DNA of 64,000 nucleotides from contig NZ_JASNJE010000005.1 of the NCBI RefSeq assembly GCF_030164465.1, forward strand, positions 146,897 to 210,896, read 5' to 3'. The translations under genes and the position numbers were made by a program. This stretch comes from Sedimentitalea xiamensis. GTDB taxonomy: Bacteria > Pseudomonadota > Alphaproteobacteria > Rhodobacterales > Rhodobacteraceae. Every line of letters begins with the position of its first letter. The stretch's first letter is position 1. The notes beneath the pieces were generated by a model. The model was not told the origin of the DNA, did no database searches, and was given only the letters and a program-made list of their open reading frames with translations. Shown here piece after piece: positions 43,911-51,498 of this stretch.

Positions 43911-44763
43911 ACCGCTCGGCGCAACTTTCCGGCGGCCCTTTGCCGAACAGGTCGCCGCGTTCCGGCTGCGCCTGGGCGACCTCGTTCCCACCGTGCGGTG
44001 GGATGACATTTCCCGCGCCCAGCACGACCGTGCCTTCATGGTCGCGGGTGCGACCAAGGCCGATCTGCTGGCCGATCTCGCTGCGTCGGTGGACAAGGCG
44101 ATAGTCGAGGGCACCGGGTTTCAGGCGTTCAAGAAGGATTTTCGCGCCATCGTGGCAAAACACGGCTGGCACGGCTGGACCGGCGAAGGGACCGAGGCGG
44201 GCGAGAACTGGCGCATGCGCACGATCTACCGCACCAACATGCGCGTGAGCTACATGGCCGGCCGCCACGCCCAGCTGCGCGAGGGCGGGTTCAGATACTG
44301 GGTCTACCGCCATGGCGGGTCGCTTGAGCCGCGCCTGCATCATCTGGCGTGGGACGGGCTGATCCTGGAGTCAGACCACCCGTTCTGGACCAGGCACTAT
44401 CCGCCGAACGGCTGGGGATGCTCCTGCCGGGTGTTCGGCGCTCGGTCGATGGCAGGGGCGAAGCGGCGCGGCGGCATACCCGGCAAGACCCTGCCCGACG
44501 GCTGGGACAGCATCGAGCCGAAGACCGGCACGCCAAAGGGGATCGGCAAGGGCTGGGATTACGCACCCGGCGGCAGTGTCGCCGACGTGGTGGGCGCGCT
44601 GGCGCGCAAGGCGAGCTCCCTGTCCGTCCGCACGGGCGATGACATGATCCGGTCGTGGCTGCAGGTGCAGGCATTCCGCGACTGGCTGGATCGCCGGGGC
44701 ATCGAGCCGACGGTCGAGGCGGTGCGCGCCTTCCTGGCGCGGGAGTTCGGGAGAGCGACATGA
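43903..44763 (+). CDS. Minor head protein (Mu gpF-like)
   Basis: A 286-residue minor capsid protein. RTIYRTNMRVSYMAGRHAQL and YRHGGSLEPRLHHLAWDGLI, followed by WTRHYPPNGWGCSCRVFGAR, are the SPP1 gp7/Mu F family block, with its small Cys/His knuckle. The GTG start at 43903 is preceded by GAGGAGG inside the portal gene. Confidence 0.92.
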   Translation: MTEPLGATFRRPFAEQVAAFRLRLGDLVPTVRWDDISRAQHDRAFMVAGATKADLLADLAASVDKAIVEGTGFQAFKKDFRAIVAKHGWHGWTGEGTEAGENWRMRTIYRTNMRVSYMAGRHAQLREGGFRYWVYRHGGSLEPRLHHLAWDGLILESDHPFWTRHYPPNGWGCSCRVFGARSMAGAKRRGGIPGKTLPDGWDSIEPKTGTPKGIGKGWDYAPGGSVADVVGALARKASSLSVRTGDDMIRSWLQVQAFRDWLDRRGIEPTVEAVRAFLAREFGRAT

Positions 44764-45296
44764 TCGAGATCGAATTCAACACGGACACCCTGACCCCGGC
44801 GCTGCAGCGCGTGGCGGCGGCCCTGGGCGACATGACGCCCGTGATGGCCGATATCGGCGAGCTGCTGCTGGCCAGCACGCAGGACCGGATGCTGCGGGGC
44901 GAACAGCCGGACGGGCAGGCCTTTGCACCCAGATCGCCCGTGACGCTGGAACGCTACGCGGCACTCGGGTTCAGTTTCGGCGGGCCGTTGCATCTGACGG
45001 GCGAGATGCGCGGCCAGCTGGCCACCGAGTCCGGATCCGATTTCGCGCGGATCGGCAGCAACGCCATCCAGGCGGTGGTCATGCAGTTCGGCGCCAGCCA
45101 GGGCGCATTCGGCGCCGCCATCGGGCGGACCCGGCCGACGGACAAGCGGCCAACGAGCCAGGACTACTTCTTTCCGATCCCCTGGGGCGACATCCCTGCC
45201 CGCCCGTTCATCGGGATATCCGAACAGGATGAGACCGATATCCTGGCGGAGCTGGAGGAATGGCTCGAAGGTCAGGCGGAGGGTGGAGTCTCGTGA
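44760..45296 (+). CDS. Virion morphogenesis protein (Mu gpG-like)
   Basis: A 178-residue protein of the phage virion morphogenesis family: MIEIEFNTDTLTPALQRVAA, DRMLRGEQPDGQAFAPRSPV and PARPFIGISEQDE. It helps head completion or the head-tail joint. It overlaps the gpF stop as ATGA. Confidence 0.88.
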   Translation: MIEIEFNTDTLTPALQRVAAALGDMTPVMADIGELLLASTQDRMLRGEQPDGQAFAPRSPVTLERYAALGFSFGGPLHLTGEMRGQLATESGSDFARIGSNAIQAVVMQFGASQGAFGAAIGRTRPTDKRPTSQDYFFPIPWGDIPARPFIGISEQDETDILAELEEWLEGQAEGGVS

Positions 45297-45303
45297 TGAT
45301 GAT

Positions 45304-45331
45304 TTGGCGAACGGATTTTTAACGTTATGCT
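45304..45331 (+). promoter_or_regulatory. Possible promoter of the membrane coiled-coil cargo gene
   Basis: TTGGCG, 16 bases, TATGCT, in an AT-rich junction right after the gpG stop. It would start a transcript about 25 bases before the cargo gene's TAGGAG ribosome site. The match is moderate. Confidence 0.45.
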
Positions 45332-45363
45332 GCTAATTGGTAATCGAATCTTAGGAGTTGGTC

Positions 45364-45972
45364 ATGACGGGTCTGAACAGCGAAAGCGGAATAACGTTGA
45401 CGACGACTCAGTTCATCGGCGGAATAACGGCCCTCATCGGCGGATTGGCCATTGCTGCGTGGGCCGTCCTTTCGCTTGTGTTCGGGGGCGTGTCCGACAA
45501 CATCTCCGATATCAGAACCCAGGTGAGCGAAGTCCGAAACATAACCCGCGATCTTGATGAAAAAGGTGACGGGATCGCAACAGCATTGCGCGGCGAACTT
45601 TCGGACCTGAGTGGAGAGGTTTCCGGTCTGCGCAGCGAACTCTCCGTGCTGATCAACGAGCTTAGAGTCACAAATTCGGCGCTTTCAGGTCTGGATCGCA
45701 CGGTCACGGTACTGCAGAGCACAGTTTCCGGTCTCGATACAAGCATTGTCAGACTGGATGACAGGTTGACATCCTCGGTGTCGAGGCAGCAGGATTTCGA
45801 AAGGTACGTCGTCGCGCGGCTTGGTCCGGTCGACACTTCACAACCGTATCTTCTGGGCACTCCCATGCCTTACGAGTGGGGAGAGAACCAGGAGCAGATC
45901 ATCGAGTTGCTCTACAAGGAAGTTGATCCGCTTGAGACGTGGTACAAGTCTCTGGATTCAAAAAAGCAGTGA
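45364..45972 (+). CDS. Membrane-anchored coiled-coil protein (cargo gene)
   Basis: A 202-residue protein with one N-terminal transmembrane segment (ITALIGGLAIAAWAVLSLVF) and a long coiled coil in heptads (ISDIRTQVSEVRNITRDLDE to TSIVRLDDRLTSSV). A short C-terminal domain ends ELLYKEVDPLETWYKSLD. It interrupts the gpG-gpI order and has AT-rich flanks. Its own promoter candidate and terminator frame it, so it may be expressed in the lysogen. No family recognised; exclusion or envelope function is a guess. Confidence 0.72.
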   Translation: MTGLNSESGITLTTTQFIGGITALIGGLAIAAWAVLSLVFGGVSDNISDIRTQVSEVRNITRDLDEKGDGIATALRGELSDLSGEVSGLRSELSVLINELRVTNSALSGLDRTVTVLQSTVSGLDTSIVRLDDRLTSSVSRQQDFERYVVARLGPVDTSQPYLLGTPMPYEWGENQEQIIELLYKEVDPLETWYKSLDSKKQ

Positions 45973-46021
45973 TCCAAATCGATTAAACGCCGTTTGACGG
46001 GTCCATAAATCCCGCTTGAAG

Positions 46022-46046
46022 CCCGCAAACTCTTGCGGGTTTTTTT
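46022..46046 (+). terminator. Rho-independent terminator after the coiled-coil gene
   Basis: Stem CCCGCAA/TTGCGGG, loop ACTC, then seven T. The stem is identical to that at 35938-35955. It lies about 50 bases past the cargo gene stop and 29 bases before the protease gene start. Confidence 0.88.
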
Positions 46047-46074
46047 GTGTCCGGCGGCTGGCGATAGTCGCCGC

Positions 46075-47139
46075 ATGACGAAAGCAACGCTTCAGAAACA
46101 GATCGCCATTTGCGCCCAGGTCCTGCCCGCGGGCGAGGGATCGGATGCGCCCGAGTGGGTTCACCTTTTGCCGGCTGGCGAGATTGCCACCGCCGACCGG
46201 AGAGGTCCCTACCATGTCACCGATCTGGACCAGCTGGTCGCCAACAGCATGCGGGATGGCGTCGATCTTCTGATCGACCAGGATCATGCGACCGATCTGG
46301 CCGCGCCGAAGGGCGATCCGGCCCCGGCACGCGGCTGGATCACCGAATTGCAGGCTCGTGCCGACGGCATCTGGGGGCGGGTCGAGTGGACCGGGGAAGG
46401 CCGCGGCCTGGTCGTCTCCCGCGCCTACCGGGCGCTGTCGCCGGTCCTTTTGCACGACAAGGCCAAGCGCGTCTCCCGCATCCTGCGGGCCAGCCTGGTC
46501 AACCAACCCAATCTGCGCGGACTGGTCGCGCTCAACATGGAGACTGACGACATGTCGTTTCAGGAACGCCTGGCGGAATTGCTGGGCCTCGGGGCGGATG
46601 CCACCGAAACCGCCATTCAATCCGCCGTGCAGGCGCTGGCCGATGTCGATGCGCCGGCGCTGCAAAGCCAGCTGGCCGAGATCGGCACGGCGCTGGGCGT
46701 GAAGGACGGAGGCGATATCGTCGCCGCCGCGCAGGCCGCCGGCAAGCCGGGCGACGATGCCGAGACCATCGTGGCTCTGCAGGCTTCCGTCACGGCGCTG
46801 CAGTCCGAAGTCGTCGAGCAGGCCAAGACGATCAAGACCCTGACCGAAAACACCACCCGCGCCGCCGCCGAGGCCTTTGTCGATGGCGAGATCAAGCGGG
46901 GCCGCGTTGGCGTCAAGCCGCTGCGCGACCACTACGTCTCGATGCACATGCAGGACGCCGCCCGCGTCGAAAAGGAGATCGGCGCGCTGCCGATCCTGAG
47001 CGGCACCACGATCACCACCCCGCCGCCCGAGGCGAAGGATGGCGAGATCAGCCTGAATGCCGAGCAGGTCGCAGCCGCGAAGCTGCTGGGCGTCCCGCTC
47101 GATGACTACAAGGCCACGCTGAAGGAGGAGCTCCAGTGA
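46075..47139 (+). CDS. Capsid protease with scaffold domain (Mu gpI/Z-like)
   Basis: A 354-residue protein. The N-terminal half is the Mu gpI-type protease (VDLLIDQDHATDLAAPKG and RGLVVSRAYRALSPVLL). The C-terminal half is Ala/Gln/Glu-rich and helical (VALQASVTALQSEVVEQAKT), as expected for the scaffold. An internal ATG at 46552 (residue 160, DDMSFQERL) has GGAG nine bases upstream. A separate 195-residue scaffold, like Mu Z, could therefore be made. Confidence 0.88.
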   Translation: MTKATLQKQIAICAQVLPAGEGSDAPEWVHLLPAGEIATADRRGPYHVTDLDQLVANSMRDGVDLLIDQDHATDLAAPKGDPAPARGWITELQARADGIWGRVEWTGEGRGLVVSRAYRALSPVLLHDKAKRVSRILRASLVNQPNLRGLVALNMETDDMSFQERLAELLGLGADATETAIQSAVQALADVDAPALQSQLAEIGTALGVKDGGDIVAAAQAAGKPGDDAETIVALQASVTALQSEVVEQAKTIKTLTENTTRAAAEAFVDGEIKRGRVGVKPLRDHYVSMHMQDAARVEKEIGALPILSGTTITTPPPEAKDGEISLNAEQVAAAKLLGVPLDDYKATLKEELQ

Positions 47140-47564
47140 CCGCACTCACCCAGGACCGCAACACGCCCCGCGCCGAGGGCGACATCCGCCGGGGCAGCGT
47201 CGCCGCCGCGACCGCGATCTTCGCCGGGGCCATCGTCATGCGCAATGCCGCGGGCTTCCTGATCGAAGGGCAGACCGCCACCGGCCTCGTCGGCGTCGGC
47301 CGGGCCGAGGCGCGCGCGGACAATTCCGCCGGCGCGAACGGCGACATCACGGTCGATTACCGCCCCGGGGTCTACCGCTTCGTCAATTCGGGGGCGGACG
47401 CGATCGACGCCGCTGACGTCGGAAGCCTCTGCTACGTGGTGGATGACCAGACCGTCGCCGCGACGGATGGCGGCTCCACCCGCTCTCCCGCCGGCATCGT
47501 CGACCACCTGGACGCCCAGGGCGTCTGGGTGCGGTTCGACGAAGCCCTGACCAACGCATCCTGA
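47136..47564 (+). CDS. DUF2190 capsid decoration-like protein
   Basis: A 142-residue protein: GSVAAATAIFAGAIVMRNAA, then GLVGVGRAEARADNSAG, DITVDYRPGVYRFVNS and DVGSLCYVVDDQTVAATDGG. This matches DUF2190, small beta proteins placed next to major capsid genes and thought to stabilise heads. GTG start overlapping the protease stop. Confidence 0.85.
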   Translation: MTALTQDRNTPRAEGDIRRGSVAAATAIFAGAIVMRNAAGFLIEGQTATGLVGVGRAEARADNSAGANGDITVDYRPGVYRFVNSGADAIDAADVGSLCYVVDDQTVAATDGGSTRSPAGIVDHLDAQGVWVRFDEALTNAS

Positions 47565-47575
47565 GGAGACACCTG

Positions 47576-48469
47576 ATGCTGATCAACGCACAAAACCTCG
47601 ATATCCTGCGTGTCGGGTTTCACACGGCCTTCAAGGGCGGGCTCGGGCAGGCATCGACCGCTTATTCGCGGATCACCACCGAGGTGACCTCGACCCAGAA
47701 GGAACAGAAATACGGCTGGCTGGGCAAGATGCCCAACGTGCGCGAATGGATCGGGCCGCGCGCGGTGCAGAACTTGCAGCAGCACGACTACGCGATCACG
47801 GAAAAGCCGTGGGAACTGACCATCGGCGTCGGTCTCGATGATATCGAGACCGACAATCTCGGGATCTACACGCCGATGTTCACCGAAATGGGCATGTCCA
47901 CCGGCAGCAAGAAGGACCTGCTGTGCTTTGAAATGCTGAAGAACGGGTTCACCGGTCTCTGCTATGACGGGCAGTCCTATTTCGACACCGACCACCCGGT
48001 TCTGGACGAGGCAGGCGAGGAGATATCGGTCGCCAACACCGACGGTGGGTCCGGCACGCCCTGGTTCCTGATCGACTCCAGCCGGTCGCTGAAGCCGATC
48101 ATCCTGCAGAAACGCAAGGATTTCGAGTTCGTCGCCAAGGACGATCTGAGGGACGACAACGTCTTCACCAACAAGGAATTCGTCTACGGCGCGGACGCCC
48201 GGTTCAACGCGGGCTACGGCTTCTGGCAGTTCGCCTGGGGATCCAAGCAGACGCTGGACGCGGCGCATTACGCCACCGCGCGCAGCGCGCTGTCGGGCAT
48301 GAAGGGCGACCATGGCCGCCCGCTCGGCATCATGCCGAACCTGCTGGTGGTGCCGCCCGCGCTGGAAAGCGCCGGCCGCAAGATCCTGAACTCCGAATTC
48401 GGGGCCGGCGGCGAGACCAACGAGTGGAAAGGCACCGCCGAGCTGCTCGTCGTGCCGTGGCTGGCGTGA
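47576..48469 (+). CDS. Major capsid protein (Mu gpT-like)
   Basis: A 297-residue head protein. Mu gpT family marks: YGWLGKMPNVREWIGPRAVQ (read as two parts), YAITEKPWELTIGVGLDDIE, FDTDHPV and LLVVPPALESAGRKILNSEF. It forms the icosahedral shell. Ribosome site GAGGAG lies 7 bases ahead of the ATG. Confidence 0.95.
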   Translation: MLINAQNLDILRVGFHTAFKGGLGQASTAYSRITTEVTSTQKEQKYGWLGKMPNVREWIGPRAVQNLQQHDYAITEKPWELTIGVGLDDIETDNLGIYTPMFTEMGMSTGSKKDLLCFEMLKNGFTGLCYDGQSYFDTDHPVLDEAGEEISVANTDGGSGTPWFLIDSSRSLKPIILQKRKDFEFVAKDDLRDDNVFTNKEFVYGADARFNAGYGFWQFAWGSKQTLDAAHYATARSALSGMKGDHGRPLGIMPNLLVVPPALESAGRKILNSEFGAGGETNEWKGTAELLVVPWLA

Positions 48470-48479
48470 GGCTGATCTG

Positions 48480-48833
48480 ATGGCACGCAAGGCGCGATCC
48501 AAACCGAAGTCCGAGGATAACCAGCCCGATGAGGGCGCGACAGCGGCTGCCGAGACCGGCAATCAGCCGCAACAGGCGGGGGCGCATGAGGCCCCCGCCG
48601 CACAGGATGCAAGGGGGCCGAGCGACGCGGGGGCTGCGCAAACCGGCGCAGTCCCCACCGAGCCCGAAGGCGGCGAGGTCAAGGCGATCGTCGTTGTCGG
48701 CCCCAGGCAGGGCCGGCGCCGCGCCGGACGGCGTTTCACGCCCGAGCCGGTGACGATTCCGCTCGAGGAGCTGAGCCTGAGAGAGCTTGCCGCGCTCAGG
48801 GCCGATCCGCTGCTGAACGTCAGCGGCGACTGA
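48480..48833 (+). CDS. HI1506-related low-complexity head protein
   Basis: A 117-residue protein. The first ~65 residues are a low-complexity Ala/Gln/Glu/Pro region (AGAHEAPAAQDARGPSDAGA). A short ordered end follows: AIVVVGPRQGRRRAGRRFTP and ELSLRELAALRADPLL. This is the HI1506-like gene usually found between capsid and DUF1320 genes. Confidence 0.72.
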   Translation: MARKARSKPKSEDNQPDEGATAAAETGNQPQQAGAHEAPAAQDARGPSDAGAAQTGAVPTEPEGGEVKAIVVVGPRQGRRRAGRRFTPEPVTIPLEELSLRELAALRADPLLNVSGD

Positions 48834-48885
48834 ACCGGCGGCGGGTCATCCCGCCGTCCCACCCATCCCGACCGGAGGCGCCGTC

Positions 48886-49314
48886 GTGCCCTACACATCG
48901 CTTGCGCAGCTGACCGACCGCTATGGCGAGGGCCTGCTGATTTCGCTCACCGACCGCGACGACGTGGCGACGGGGGCAATCGACACCGACGTGATCGACC
49001 GGGCGCTGGCCGACGCCGACGCGCAGATCGACGGGTACCTGAAGGCGCGCTACAGGCTGCCGCTCGATGCGACGCCGCCGCTTCTTGCAGACATCGCCCA
49101 GGTCATCGCCTGCTGGAAGCTCTACCGGTTCGACCCGCCGCAGAAGGTCAAGGACGATTACGCCGAGGCGATCCGCATGCTGAAGGATATCAGCCGGGGC
49201 ATCCTCGTGCTGGACGTGGCCGGGGCGGAGCCCGAAGGCAGCGGCGCGAGCGGCGTGCGGATCACCGACCGGGAACGCCCGCTCACGGCCGACCAGATGA
49301 AAGGCTTCATCTGA
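48886..49314 (+). CDS. DUF1320 head-tail connector (Mu gp36-like)
   Basis: A 142-residue helical adaptor: YTSLAQLTDRYGEGLLISLT, ALADADAQIDGYLKARYRLP and VIACWKLYRFDPPQKVKDDY are the DUF1320 blocks. It would sit under the portal at the head-tail joint. GTG start after GGAGGCG. Confidence 0.9.
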   Translation: MPYTSLAQLTDRYGEGLLISLTDRDDVATGAIDTDVIDRALADADAQIDGYLKARYRLPLDATPPLLADIAQVIACWKLYRFDPPQKVKDDYAEAIRMLKDISRGILVLDVAGAEPEGSGASGVRITDRERPLTADQMKGFI

Positions 49315-49742
49315 TGATCGATGCCGTCGTCGCCCGCCTGAAGGCTGAGGTGCCCGATCTCGGGAGCCGGGTCGAGGGCGCGCTGGACCTTGCCGACATG
49401 CTGCGCGCCGGGCGGCTCCCTGAGAACACCAACGCCATCGTGCTGCCCGTGGGGCTGGCCGGGCGCGCGGCCGATGCCGCCTCCGGGCTCTACCGGCAGG
49501 CATTCACCGAGACCGTCGGCGTGCTGCTGCTGGCGCGGGTGCACGACCGGACGGGGCGGCGCGCGCTGGGCCGGATCAGGCCGCTGATCATGGAAGTGGT
49601 CGAGGCCATAGCGGGCTGGACGCCGGGCGATCAGCTGGGCGTGTTCCAGCTGAAGGGCGGGCGCATCGTCTCGATGACGGGCGGCACCCTGATCTACCAG
49701 GTCGAATTCACCATCGATGACCAGCTGAGGATCGCGACATGA
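49314..49742 (+). CDS. gp37-like tail completion protein
   Basis: A 142-residue protein: MIDAVVARLKAEVPDLGSRV, then TETVGVLLLARVHDRTGRRA and LIYQVEFTIDDQLR. The Mu gp37/tail-terminator type of fold. It shares one base with the DUF1320 stop. Confidence 0.8.
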   Translation: MIDAVVARLKAEVPDLGSRVEGALDLADMLRAGRLPENTNAIVLPVGLAGRAADAASGLYRQAFTETVGVLLLARVHDRTGRRALGRIRPLIMEVVEAIAGWTPGDQLGVFQLKGGRIVSMTGGTLIYQVEFTIDDQLRIAT

Positions 49743-49876
49743 CGAAACAGACGCTCCCCGCCACCGGAGGCCGGTTCCTGCGGCACGAGGACGATGCGCT
49801 CGAACGCATCGAGGACACGCCCGAGGCGCGGAAACCGGCCGCCAAGACACCCGTCAAGAAGAAGGATGAGAAGTGA
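49739..49876 (+). CDS. Small charged protein (Mu gp38 position)
   Basis: A 45-residue protein: GGRFLRHEDDALERIEDTPE followed by a Lys-rich end (AAKTPVKKKDEK). It overlaps both neighbours (ATGA and TGATG). It lies where Mu has gp38, between gp37-like and tail tube genes, but similarity is not clear. Confidence 0.55.
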   Translation: MTKQTLPATGGRFLRHEDDALERIEDTPEARKPAAKTPVKKKDEK

Positions 49877-50808
49877 TGCCGATCACCTGGCGCGACAAGA
49901 TCCTGCTCGCGAAGATCGAAAGTGCCTACGGCACCGACGCGACGCCGACGGGGGCCGCCAACGCGATCCTCGCCACCAATATCGAGCTGACGCCGATGGA
50001 AGGCTCGGACGTGAGCCGGGAACTGGAGCGCGCCTTCCTGGGCGCGCAGCCGACGATCCCGACCGAGCTGCAGGCGATGATCAAGTTCAACGTGGAGCTG
50101 GCCCCCAGCGGCGCCGCCGGGACCGCCCCGGCCTGGGGCGTGCTGCTGCGGTCCTGCGGCTGCGCGGAAACCATCAGCCCGAGCACATCTGTCACCTACA
50201 ACCCGGTTTCCGGCGGGCATGAGAGCGCCAGCATTCACCTGATGATCGGCAACACGCTGTTTGCGATTGTCGGCGCGCGCGGCACCGCCAGGTTCGTCGC
50301 ACAGGCGCAGGCGGTCCCGCGCATCGAGTACACGTTCACCGGGCTCTTCGTTCAGCCGGCGGAAGGTTCGCGCCCGACGCCGGATATCAGCGCGTTCCAG
50401 AAGCCGGAGCTGGTCACCGACGCGAACACTCCGACCTTCACCCTGGGCGGCACGGCGCTGGTGATGCGCACGGCGACGCTCGATCTCGCCAACGCGGTCG
50501 AGGGCCGGTTCCTCGTCGGCAGCGAGCGGGTTCTGATCACCGACCGGTCCGAAGTGTTCGAGACAACGGTCGAGGCGGTGCCCCTGACCACGTTCAACCC
50601 CTTCGCCCTGGCGGCGGCGCAGACCGATGTGGCGGTCAACCTGGTCCACGGCACGACGGCGGGCAAGATCGCCACGCTGGCCATTCCGGCGGCCCAGATG
50701 CAGCGCCCGCAGGGGCTGAGCAACGCGCAGAACATCACCGAATGGCCGCTGCGCCTGATCCCGCAGCTGGTGTCCGGCAACGACCAGTGGACCCTGACCC
50801 TGACCTGA
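49876..50808 (+). CDS. Tail tube protein
   Basis: A 310-residue protein: WRDKILLAKIESAYGTDATP at the N-terminus, SDVSRELERAFLGAQPTIPT, then a two-domain beta structure ending NDQWTLTLT. The pattern is that of siphoviral-type tail tubes in B3-like Mu phages. No sheath gene is nearby, so the tail is non-contractile. Confidence 0.82.
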   Translation: MPITWRDKILLAKIESAYGTDATPTGAANAILATNIELTPMEGSDVSRELERAFLGAQPTIPTELQAMIKFNVELAPSGAAGTAPAWGVLLRSCGCAETISPSTSVTYNPVSGGHESASIHLMIGNTLFAIVGARGTARFVAQAQAVPRIEYTFTGLFVQPAEGSRPTPDISAFQKPELVTDANTPTFTLGGTALVMRTATLDLANAVEGRFLVGSERVLITDRSEVFETTVEAVPLTTFNPFALAAAQTDVAVNLVHGTTAGKIATLAIPAAQMQRPQGLSNAQNITEWPLRLIPQLVSGNDQWTLTLT

Positions 50809-50818
50809 CGAGGACGAC

Positions 50819-51142
50819 ATGCTGAAAATCACCGACACCCCAGAGTTCACCCACACGGTCCGGGTGCAGACGCCCGTCGATGGCGGCCATCGCGAGGACA
50901 CGTTCAAGTGCCGTTTCAGGGTCGTTGAAGACGACGAGAACGACGCGGGTTTCACCGTCGATGCCGTCAAGGCGCGCCTGCGGCGGATCATCGTGTCGAT
51001 GGAGGACCTGGCCGACGAGAACGGCAAGCCGGTGCCCTATTCCGACGAGGTGCGCGACCGGGTTCTGAACCTGCCGCACGCGCGGATCGCGCTGCTGCGG
51101 GCCTATGCCGCCGCCTTCGCGAAGGAACGGGCGGGAAACTGA
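50819..51142 (+). CDS. Tail assembly chaperone, short form (lambda gpG-like)
   Basis: A 107-residue protein: TVRVQTPVDGGHREDTFKCR, DDENDAGFTVDAVKARLRRI and FAKERAGN at the end. The placement between tail tube and tape measure, and the slippery site at its stop, identify it as the gpG-type chaperone that holds the tape measure protein before tail assembly. Confidence 0.85.
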   Translation: MLKITDTPEFTHTVRVQTPVDGGHREDTFKCRFRVVEDDENDAGFTVDAVKARLRRIIVSMEDLADENGKPVPYSDEVRDRVLNLPHARIALLRAYAAAFAKERAGN

Positions 51143-51498
51143 CATGGGCCGGGCGCGCCTGGGCGACCGGCGCGTTCGCGGCCCGCACGCAGGCCGACGG
51201 GGCGCTGGCGGATGCACAGGCCTGGGGCCTGCCGCTCAGCGAGGACGATCTGGCGCCGGATACGGGTGGCGCGCTCTGGGCGGACCATCTGCCGGTGTTT
51301 CAGGCATTCGCGGCGGTGACGAGCCAATGGAACGTCGTCGCGCCACCGGCGGGCGGCATGCGGGCCGTCGGGCTTGATTACGCCGGCGTCCGGGCGGGGC
51401 TGGAAATGGCGGGGATCGTCCTGAGCCCGGATCAGTGGGCCGACCTGCGGCTGATCGAGGCGGGCGCGCGGGACGCGATGAACGGAGAGGCGTCATGA
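50819..51498 (+). CDS. Tail assembly chaperone, -1 frameshift product (lambda gpGT-like)
   Basis: Slipping back one base at 51133-51139 joins the first 107 residues to a second frame that runs open to TGA at 51496-51498. The extension begins LTWAGRAWATGAFAARTQAD and ends MNGEAS, 119 residues, giving 226 in total. The second frame has no good start of its own near the junction, but continues directly from the slip site into a clean protein-like sequence. The extension should bind the tail tube, as lambda T does. Confidence 0.85.
51133..51139 (+). promoter_or_regulatory. Programmed -1 ribosomal frameshift site
   Basis: The heptamer G GGA AAC fits X-XXY-YYZ in the zero frame (codons GGA and AAC), and the stop TGA follows at once (51140-51142). 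Lambda uses G GGA AAG in the same place. GC-rich sequence downstream could form a stimulating structure, not folded here. Confidence 0.88.

Noticed and set aside
51105..51377. Independent gene with ATG at 51144 after the tail chaperone
   Set aside because: That frame is Arg/Gly-rich noise; the protein-like sequence is in the -1 frame continuing from the slippery site.
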